Assembly (NCBI GenBank): GCA_023422695.1
Contig: JAFAGN010000111.1
Span: 1-11,487 of the forward strand
Direction: 5' to 3'
DNA from: Pseudomonadota bacterium
GTDB lineage: Bacteria > Pseudomonadota > Alphaproteobacteria > Sphingomonadales > Sphingomonadaceae
Length of the DNA: 11,487 nucleotides
The translations under genes were made by a program, and so were the position numbers. Of the stretch, positions 5,955 through 11,487 are shown one piece after another; the stretch's first letter is position 1, and each line of letters begins with the position of its first letter. The notes under the pieces are model-generated. The model was not told the DNA's origin, did not search any database, and saw nothing but the letters and a program-made list of their open reading frames with translations.

Positions 5955-8339
5955 TCAGAAATCCTTGCTGACCTTGATCCCGATCAGGCGCGGGCGGACG
6001 ATATTGTCGTAAAAGACGCCGCCGGTGCTGCTGACTCCGCCGGGGTCGCCGCAGATCGATTCGCCACACTGCACCGCGCTGTTGATCACACCGTTGCTGT
6101 TGAACAAGTTGGTCGCGAACAGCTCGGCGTCCCAACCTTCGCCCTTCACGCCGAAGCTGACGTCGGCGGTGGTGTAGGCCTTGAAATTGCCGACGATGTC
6201 GTTTTCGAACGGACGCAGGTCGGACCGGCGTTTGCCGATGTGATTGACCGCAAACTGGAAGTGCCCATCCATGCCGCCAATCGGGAATTCATAGCGCGCG
6301 ATGGCGTTACCCTTGAATTTGGCGGTGACGGGGAGGCGCGAACCGGCGGGGGCGAGCAGGGCGTTGGTCTGACCCGGCGGGTTGATCGTGCAATCGAACG
6401 TCGCATTGGCGATGCGGCAGAAATCGCGGCGGATCGTCGCGTCGTTGTAACTCGCGCCCAGGTTCAGCGTGAAGCCGCCAGCGCGATAGTTGAGGTCCGC
6501 CTCGATCCCGCGAATCCGCGCGATCCCCGCGTTGCGGATTTCGGTCAGGCCGTTCGCGCCGAGGAACGACAGCTGGATATTGTTCCAGTCCTCCTGATAC
6601 ACCGCGCCGTTGAAGCGCACCGGGCCAAAGCTGGTTTTCCAGCCGAACTCGTAATTGTCGAGCGTGTCGGGACCATAGGGGTCGAGCGTCCCGCGGCGGT
6701 TGATCCCGCCGGGGCGGAAACCGCGCGACCAAGTGCCGTAAAGCATCACATCGTCGTTGACCTTGTAGTTCAGGCTCAGCTTGTGGATGAAATCGGTGTC
6801 GCTCGTGCTCTTGTCGAGGTTGGTGCAGGGCGAACCGGCAATGATCGTCGGGGCAAAGCACGCCGCCTCGCCGGTGCGGCTCGAATAGCCCGCCGAATAG
6901 CCGAAGAAGCCGACCAGGCTGTTGTCGAACTTGTACACGCGGCCGCCGCCAGTCAGCGTCAGCTTGTCGGTGATGTCGAAGCTGATTTCGCCGAACGCGG
7001 CATAGTCGCGGTCGATACGCAGCTGTTTGGTCAGCCAGATGTTGCTGTCGGTGCCGGTGACGGTGATCGCGTCGGCGATATTGTCGATGATGTAATTCTG
7101 TTCGATATTGTGCGACTGGCGCTGCCAGAACAGCCCGCCGATAAAGCGGATGCGCGCATCGGCAGGTGAAGCAACGCGGATTTCGGCGAAGCTGCGCTTA
7201 TAGCGATCGATACCCTGAATATATTGGTTCGGGTTGACCGGATCGCCGTTGTTGTCGGTGAAATAGGCGCCATAACCATAGAGCGCGTCATAGAAATAGG
7301 CATAGTCTGAGTAATCGCTCTCGGTCTCGGTCTTGCGGCGCATATGCCCGCCGGTGACCGTCAGGTCCCAGCTGCCGATCTTGCCCTCGATCGTCATCGC
7401 GGCCTGGATCCATTTATCGTCGCCGCGCTCGGGATTATATTGCACCGTCTGCAGCTTGCCGTTGACCGCGGTCGAACGCTCCTGTGCAAAGCTGCCGTTG
7501 GCCTTCTGGACCTGACCCATCAGGTTCGGGCGGATCGTCCAGTCGTCGTCAAGTTCGATGCCGAGCGCGAGGCGCGCGCCATAGGTGTCGACGTCGTTAT
7601 AATCCTTTTCGACCAGATTGGCGTTCGACTGGGTGATGCCGCTGGTCGCATAGGTGCGGCTGCCCGCGATATTGTCGATATAGCCCGCGTCGTGGCGATA
7701 CCAGCCGACCAGGCGCAGCGCCGCCTTTTCGCTGAGCGCGGCATTGACGAACCCTTCGGCGACCCCGCCGATGCCGCCCTTGGCCACCGTGTTCAGTTCG
7801 ACCCCCATCGAGCCATAGGTGCCGCTGGTGTCGGGCTGGTTGGTGATCAGGCGGATCGTTCCGGCCATCGAGCTGGCGCCATACAGCGTTCCCTGCGGCC
7901 CCGCGAGTGCCTCGACACGCGCCAGATCATAGGCGTGGATGTCGAGCGCGCCCTGAATGGTGGTGATCGGCATTTCGTCGAGATAGGTGCCGACGGTCGG
8001 CAGCGACGCCGAGTGGTTGGCATTTTCGCCCGAGGCGACGCCGCGGAAATAGACCTGCGCAAAGCCCGGACCCGCGGTCTGGATTGTTACCGACGGCAGG
8101 AATTTGACGACGTCCTGAAATTCCTTGACCTGCAGTTCGTCGAGCCGCTCGGTACCGAGCGCCGTGATCGCCAGCGGCACATCCTGCAAATTCTGTTCGC
8201 GCTTCGACGCGGTGACAACGATGTCGCGATCATCGTTGATCGCGGCTTCCTGCGCCAGCGCCGCTCCCGACGTGCACAGGATGGTCCCGCCCAGCAGCAG
8301 CGCGCTGCTCCGCACCAGACCGGTTGAAAACTTGACCAT
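5955..8339 (-). CDS. TonB-dependent outer-membrane receptor
   Basis: Outer-membrane beta-barrel transporter of 794 aa, energised by TonB-ExbBD, for a substrate too large or scarce for porins. The signal peptide covers residues 1-29 with a cleavage site ALA-QEAA. A TonB box, DIVVTA, lies at 39-44. The plug domain (about 50-170) has QDVPLAITAL and VEALAGPQGTLYGA (about 143-156), and the rest is barrel strands ending in the terminal phenylalanine (VSKDF) required for outer-membrane assembly. The start is ATG at 8339, preceded by a strong GAGGGGGG ribosome site (8351-8344); the frame runs open to 8456 but those codons lack a signal peptide role. The plug style is the one common in sphingomonads and caulobacters, where substrates range from siderophores to sugars, peptides and aromatics; nothing here fixes which. 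Its promoter region holds PHO-box-like repeats, and the permease gene follows by 4 nt. Confidence 0.95.
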   Translation of the reverse strand: MVKFSTGLVRSSALLLGGTILCTSGAALAQEAAINDDRDIVVTASKREQNLQDVPLAITALGTERLDELQVKEFQDVVKFLPSVTIQTAGPGFAQVYFRGVASGENANHSASLPTVGTYLDEMPITTIQGALDIHAYDLARVEALAGPQGTLYGASSMAGTIRLITNQPDTSGTYGSMGVELNTVAKGGIGGVAEGFVNAALSEKAALRLVGWYRHDAGYIDNIAGSRTYATSGITQSNANLVEKDYNDVDTYGARLALGIELDDDWTIRPNLMGQVQKANGSFAQERSTAVNGKLQTVQYNPERGDDKWIQAAMTIEGKIGSWDLTVTGGHMRRKTETESDYSDYAYFYDALYGYGAYFTDNNGDPVNPNQYIQGIDRYKRSFAEIRVASPADARIRFIGGLFWQRQSHNIEQNYIIDNIADAITVTGTDSNIWLTKQLRIDRDYAAFGEISFDITDKLTLTGGGRVYKFDNSLVGFFGYSAGYSSRTGEAACFAPTIIAGSPCTNLDKSTSDTDFIHKLSLNYKVNDDVMLYGTWSRGFRPGGINRRGTLDPYGPDTLDNYEFGWKTSFGPVRFNGAVYQEDWNNIQLSFLGANGLTEIRNAGIARIRGIEADLNYRAGGFTLNLGASYNDATIRRDFCRIANATFDCTINPPGQTNALLAPAGSRLPVTAKFKGNAIARYEFPIGGMDGHFQFAVNHIGKRRSDLRPFENDIVGNFKAYTTADVSFGVKGEGWDAELFATNLFNSNGVINSAVQCGESICGDPGGVSSTGGVFYDNIVRPRLIGIKVSKDF

Positions 8340-8353
8340 GAGACCCCCCTCAA

Positions 8354-8382
8354 ATGACAGCTGTATGACGCGAACATGACGC
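8354..8382 (-). promoter_or_regulatory. Three tandem PHO-box-like heptamers upstream of the TonB receptor
   Basis: On the minus strand the heptamers GCGTCAT (8382-8376), GCGTCAT (8371-8365) and CTGTCAT (8360-8354) are each separated by 4 bp, an exact 11-bp period. The known PhoB site is a direct repeat of CTGTCAT with 4-bp spacers. The last repeat is a perfect heptamer; the other two differ from CTGTCAT at the first two bases. The array ends only 14 bp before the receptor ATG, so it overlaps the likely start of transcription; that suits repression or occlusion better than classical PhoB activation. I found no convincing -35/-10 pair in this gap. Another response regulator with direct-repeat sites is possible. 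Confidence 0.4.
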
Positions 8383-8448
8383 AGCGCAGCACAAGCGCAA
8401 GCCTTGTTCGCTGACCCGGTGCGTCGTTGGTCGAAAATGTCGTCTGCT

Positions 8449-8464
8449 GTTGCCAAAAGGCAAC
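8449..8464 (-). terminator. Short perfect hairpin after the sulfotransferase gene
   Basis: GTTGCC and GGCAAC form a perfect 6-bp stem around a 4-base loop (TTTT on the minus strand), 16 nt after the sulfotransferase stop. There is no U tract next to the stem, so it is a weak intrinsic terminator at best. It could also be a protein-binding palindrome or simply a 3'-end stabilising hairpin. Confidence 0.3.
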
Positions 8465-8480
8465 GAATTTGCTCGCGCGC

Positions 8481-10295
8481 TCAGTCGAAGCGCGTCGGAA
8501 CAGTAGGGTAGGCGTCCAGAACCGACCCGAGCGCGGTCTTGAGCGGCGCAAGCCACGCATCATAAGACTGCCATTGATCGACCCCGTCGCGATTGATCGG
8601 GCGGCGGACCTGTTCGCTCGACGCGGTGCGCACCGCGCGGGCATTGGCGTGAAATGCCATGCAGGCGTCCTCGAACGGCAGTCCGAGATAGTTCAGCATC
8701 GCGCGCACCTCGGCTTCCGGATCATCCAGCAACGCTTCGTGGATCACGCGGTGGACACGGCCTGGCTGCACCGCGTCGATATGCGCCATCAACCGCACAT
8801 AATCGCGGTAATAGGCGCCCATATCGGCCAGGTCGTAGCTAAACGCCTGTCCCTTGGCATAATGCTGGCGGAAGTTGGACCAGCAGCAATCGAGCGGGTG
8901 GCGCCGGGCGTCGACGATCTTTGCGTTGGGCAGGATCAGCCGGATCAGCGGGACATAGCGCCAGTTGTTCGGCAGCTTGTCGATGTAGAAAGGCTTGGCG
9001 GTCTTGCGCTGGACCGCGGTGCGGCGAAGGAACGCCGCGCCCATTTCGGCCAGCCGTGCGGGCGGCGCATCGGCGAGCGCGGCGACCCAGTGCCGTCCTT
9101 CGCCTTGCGTTTCGCGGCCCAGCCCCAGCGCGAGCGCGGGGATGTCGGGCAGTTCCATGGTGCCTTCGATCGCCGAATGGCTCGCCAAAATCTGTTCGAT
9201 CAACGTCGATCCCGCACGCGGCATGCCGAGGATGAAGATGGGATCGGGAGCGGGATCGCCCGCGCCGCCGCGTTCGGCGAAGAAATCGGCGGTGCAGGTG
9301 GCGATGGCCGCGTCGACAATCATGCGGGTGTCGGCCGCATCATAGCCGAGCTGCGCGGCGCGGATCGCATTGCCCGCGGCATAATGGCGGAAAGCGGGTT
9401 CGGCGTCGCCCGCATCGTCATAGGCTTTGCCAAGCGCAAAATGCAGATGCAGCCGGTCGTCGTCGCGCTGCTCGCCAGCGGGTTCGGCGGCGATCAGCGC
9501 GGCCTCCATCGCCGCGCGATCGTCGGCGCCGAACCGGATTGTCTTGAGGTTCGCCAGGCTCCACCAGAGCTCGCCCAGCCCCGGGTCGACGCCCAGCGCA
9601 TGGCGATAGGCGGCGATGCTGTCATCCTGCCGCCCGACGGTCTTGAGCATATGGCCATAGCTCATCCACAGCTTGGCATGATCGGGAAAGCGCTGCGTCA
9701 GTTGTTCGTAGAGTGCGATCGCTTCGTCATAGCCGCCGATCCGGCCGAGCGCCGCGGCCTTCAGATTGACGTGCGCCGGATTGTCGGGGTCCTCGCCCAG
9801 CACGGCGTCGAGCGTCTCGGCAGCTTCGGCATAGCGGTTCTGCTTGTAATAGACGGTGGCGAGGTTGGCGCGCGCCGCGCCGAAACCCGGCGCGAGCTCC
9901 AGTGCCCGCGACAGCAGCTTTTCGGCGTCGCCATAGCGCCCGATCCGCCCCGCAACCTCGGCCAGCATCCGGATCGCGGCGACATCGGTGGCGTCCTCGC
10001 GCAGCCGCTGGCGTAGTGCCGCTTCGGCGTCAGGCAGGCGGTTTTCGGCCAGCGCCAGCGCGGCATCGACCATGGCCGGGTCGTGGATCGCGGCGCCGAC
10101 GGCAGCCAGCGCCGCGGCCTGTGCCTCGTCGTCGCGGTTCAGCGCGCGCAGCGCATGGGCGGCCAGCCGGTAGGCCGCAGCAGAGGTCGGCACCGCTTCG
10201 ATGATGGCCTGCGCCTGCGCCAGCGCGCTGGCGGGTTCAGCGACGAGCAGGCGGCGGGCGTTGGCGAGCGCGGCATCGTGGGTGACGGTCGCCAT
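8481..10295 (-). CDS. TPR-repeat sulfotransferase family protein
   Basis: Protein of 604 aa with two parts. Residues about 10-255 are alanine-rich helical pairs of tetratricopeptide type (for example RYGDAEKLLSRALELAPGFG at 120-139 and the repeats near 154-235), which usually bind protein partners. Residues about 350-604 form a PAPS-dependent sulfotransferase domain: the 5'-phosphosulfate loop is PIFILGMPRAGSTLIEQIL (352-370), and the 3'-phosphate motif is DARRHPLDCCWSNFRQ (462-477). The predicted reaction is transfer of sulfate from PAPS to a hydroxyl or tyrosine of an unknown acceptor; some family members may instead act as scaffolds. No signal peptide or membrane segment is visible. The ATG at 10295 follows the DsbA-like gene stop by 11 nt, so the two are probably co-transcribed; no clear Shine-Dalgarno site precedes it. 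A 141-bp gap separates it from the TonB receptor, so shared transcription with the receptor is uncertain. Confidence 0.9.
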   Translation of the reverse strand: MATVTHDAALANARRLLVAEPASALAQAQAIIEAVPTSAAAYRLAAHALRALNRDDEAQAAALAAVGAAIHDPAMVDAALALAENRLPDAEAALRQRLREDATDVAAIRMLAEVAGRIGRYGDAEKLLSRALELAPGFGAARANLATVYYKQNRYAEAAETLDAVLGEDPDNPAHVNLKAAALGRIGGYDEAIALYEQLTQRFPDHAKLWMSYGHMLKTVGRQDDSIAAYRHALGVDPGLGELWWSLANLKTIRFGADDRAAMEAALIAAEPAGEQRDDDRLHLHFALGKAYDDAGDAEPAFRHYAAGNAIRAAQLGYDAADTRMIVDAAIATCTADFFAERGGAGDPAPDPIFILGMPRAGSTLIEQILASHSAIEGTMELPDIPALALGLGRETQGEGRHWVAALADAPPARLAEMGAAFLRRTAVQRKTAKPFYIDKLPNNWRYVPLIRLILPNAKIVDARRHPLDCCWSNFRQHYAKGQAFSYDLADMGAYYRDYVRLMAHIDAVQPGRVHRVIHEALLDDPEAEVRAMLNYLGLPFEDACMAFHANARAVRTASSEQVRRPINRDGVDQWQSYDAWLAPLKTALGSVLDAYPTVPTRFD

Positions 10296-10306
10296 ACCAG
10301 CTGCGA

Positions 10307-11487
10307 TCAGCTTTTTGCCGAACGCGCCTTGGCGACAGCCTGCCGCAGCACGTCATAGCCGACCTGCCCCTGCAACATCTGGTCGCCGACAATCCACGTC
10401 GGGGTGGCGTTGAGTTGCAGCTGGGTGGCGATCGCGAGGTTGCTGTCGAGTTCGCGCTGGAAAATTGCCTCGTTCGCGGTCGCGTCGGCGCTGCCGTCGG
10501 TGACCACGCCAACCTTGGCGGCGGCGGCGGCAATCGCGGCCTTGTCGAGCGAACTCGCCGCGAACATCGCATGGTGGAACGCGTCATATTTGCCCTGCCG
10601 CGCCGCGGCGAGCGCCATCAGCGCGGCATCGCGGCTTTGCGGGGCGATGATCGGCAGTTCGCGGAACACGACCTTCAGCCGCCGGTCCTCGCGGAGCAGC
10701 CGATCGACGTCGGGGACGCTCGCGCGGCAGAAGCCGCAGGCATAGTCGGTGAACACCACCAAAGTGACGTCGCCGTCGGCGTTGCCCGCCCACGCCCCGG
10801 CATAGGGCTTTTCCAGCGCCGGGCGGATCGCGTCGATCGCCTTGGCGATCTCGCCATTGCGCTGTGCCTCCAGCGCCGCGGGAATAATCTGCGGGTTCGC
10901 CTTGATATAATCGGCGACAATGGTTTCGACCTCGCCCTTGCTCATCCCGCCGCCCATGCGACCGCCGAGCCAGAACACCGCGGCGAGCAATAGCAGTCCG
11001 CCCAGCGCTATGCCCCAGATACGCGTCGATCCACCCTCCATCGCCATCCCCTTTACCTGCGGCAAGCGCGGCGCCGCCATTGTCTTCGTCGCGGCGGGTT
11101 TTTTGGCAGGCGGCGCGATCAGCGGCGAGCGGTCGTCGTCTTCGACGATTGGCGCGGCCGCCGCGGCGGACGCGGGCGACCGGGTCGCTTCACCGGCGAA
11201 CAACGGCAAGTCGGGCGCCGCCGGATCTTTGGCGCGCGCCGCGGCTTCCTCGCGCGCGAGCAATTGCTCGAGGCCCGAGGGCGGGGGTGTCAGGTCCTCG
11301 CGCGGGCCCGGGCGCAGCTTCGTTGCGGCCTCGCCGATGCTGCCGCGGATGCTTTCGCTTCCCGCCTTGGCAATCTGACCCACACCCGCCTTGGTCCGGT
11401 CGGCGACTTCGCCCAGCCCGCGGCCAGCATCGCTCGACAATTTGCGCGCCTTGTCCCCCAGCGCCAGCTTGTCCCACGCGGCACCGC
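10307..11487 (-). CDS. Membrane-anchored DsbA-like thioredoxin-fold protein (5' end outside the window)
   Basis: The open frame runs to the right edge without a stop, so the N-terminus is missing. At least 393 residues are encoded. From the edge: a lysine/alanine-rich amphipathic segment (WDKLALGDKARK and onward), then a proline- and alanine-rich linker, one membrane segment (IWGIALGGLLLLAAVFWLGG, codons around 11020-10961), and a periplasmic domain with the ScsC/DsbA-type helix VADYIKANPQIIPAALEAQ. The catalytic CGFC motif is at 10738-10727 and the cis-proline loop is NATPTW near 10408-10391. The likely role is thiol-disulfide exchange or isomerisation of envelope proteins. A start at the ATG at 11080 would give a conventional 257-aa anchored protein, but third-position GC stays high upstream in this frame, which supports the longer form. 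TTG at 11440 is another possible start. The sulfotransferase gene follows after 11 nt. Confidence 0.85.
   Translation of the reverse strand, partial: GAAWDKLALGDKARKLSSDAGRGLGEVADRTKAGVGQIAKAGSESIRGSIGEAATKLRPGPREDLTPPPSGLEQLLAREEAAARAKDPAAPDLPLFAGEATRSPASAAAAAPIVEDDDRSPLIAPPAKKPAATKTMAAPRLPQVKGMAMEGGSTRIWGIALGGLLLLAAVFWLGGRMGGGMSKGEVETIVADYIKANPQIIPAALEAQRNGEIAKAIDAIRPALEKPYAGAWAGNADGDVTLVVFTDYACGFCRASVPDVDRLLREDRRLKVVFRELPIIAPQSRDAALMALAAARQGKYDAFHHAMFAASSLDKAAIAAAAAKVGVVTDGSADATANEAIFQRELDSNLAIATQLQLNATPTWIVGDQMLQGQVGYDVLRQAVAKARSAKS

Noticed and set aside
4799..7169. Plus-strand open frames of 390 and 483 codons opposite the permease and receptor
   Set aside because: Compositionally biased shadows without domains; the minus strand has clear membrane and TonB-receptor proteins.
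8340..8480. A sigma70 promoter for the TonB receptor
   Set aside because: Several TTG-containing hexamers exist but none pairs with a good -10 box at 16-18 bp, so I could not support a specific call.
7344..10016. Plus-strand open frames of 327 and 529 codons opposite the receptor and sulfotransferase
   Set aside because: The second crosses the intergenic gap and both lack motifs; they mirror the GC-rich codon pattern of the real genes.
1..11487. tRNA or rRNA genes, CRISPR arrays, insertion sequences or attachment sites
   Set aside because: No matching repeats, transposase-like proteins, terminal inverted repeats or RNA-gene structures were seen on either strand.

Overview
The window comes from a GC-rich genome with dense, tightly packed coding and strong G/C preference at third codon positions. 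A large TonB-dependent receptor, a TPR-sulfotransferase, a BetI-like TetR regulator and a stand-alone Rieske oxygenase together suggest an alphaproteobacterium. My best guess is Sphingomonadales (Sphingopyxis or Sphingomonas type). This is judged from gene content and style only; there is no rRNA or other marker here.

Left half (34-4642): a TetR/BetI-type repressor gene points left. A three-gene operon diverges from it to the right. Only 33 bp separate them, and a 24-bp imperfect palindrome fills most of that gap, overlapping a plausible promoter for the operon. The operon encodes a Rieske non-heme iron oxygenase alpha subunit, a class A FAD-dependent monooxygenase, and a phytoene-dehydrogenase-like (PYROXD2-like) FAD oxidoreductase. 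The three genes are joined by 4-bp stop/start overlaps (TTGA, then ATGA), so they are probably translated as a unit. The set looks like a small-molecule oxidation pathway. The substrate cannot be read from the sequence, and no Rieske reductase or ferredoxin gene is present.

Right half (4604-11487), all on the minus strand and reading towards the operon: a membrane-anchored DsbA-like thioredoxin-fold protein (cut by the right edge), a TPR-sulfotransferase 11 nt after it, a 141-bp gap, a TonB-dependent receptor, and an APC-family amino acid/polyamine permease 4 nt after the receptor. The permease and PYROXD2-like genes converge and overlap by 39 bp at their 3' ends. The gap upstream of the receptor holds three PHO-box-like heptamers at exact 11-bp spacing and a short perfect hairpin. 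A second, attenuator-like hairpin lies in the first codons of the permease gene.

Working picture (inference): the receptor and permease could bring a small nitrogenous or aromatic compound across the outer and inner membranes, and the Rieske/FAD operon, controlled by the BetI-like repressor, could oxidise it. The DsbA-like and sulfotransferase genes look like a separate envelope or modification unit. No mobile elements, RNA genes or CRISPR arrays were seen. Bases 1-33 hold nothing I can identify.
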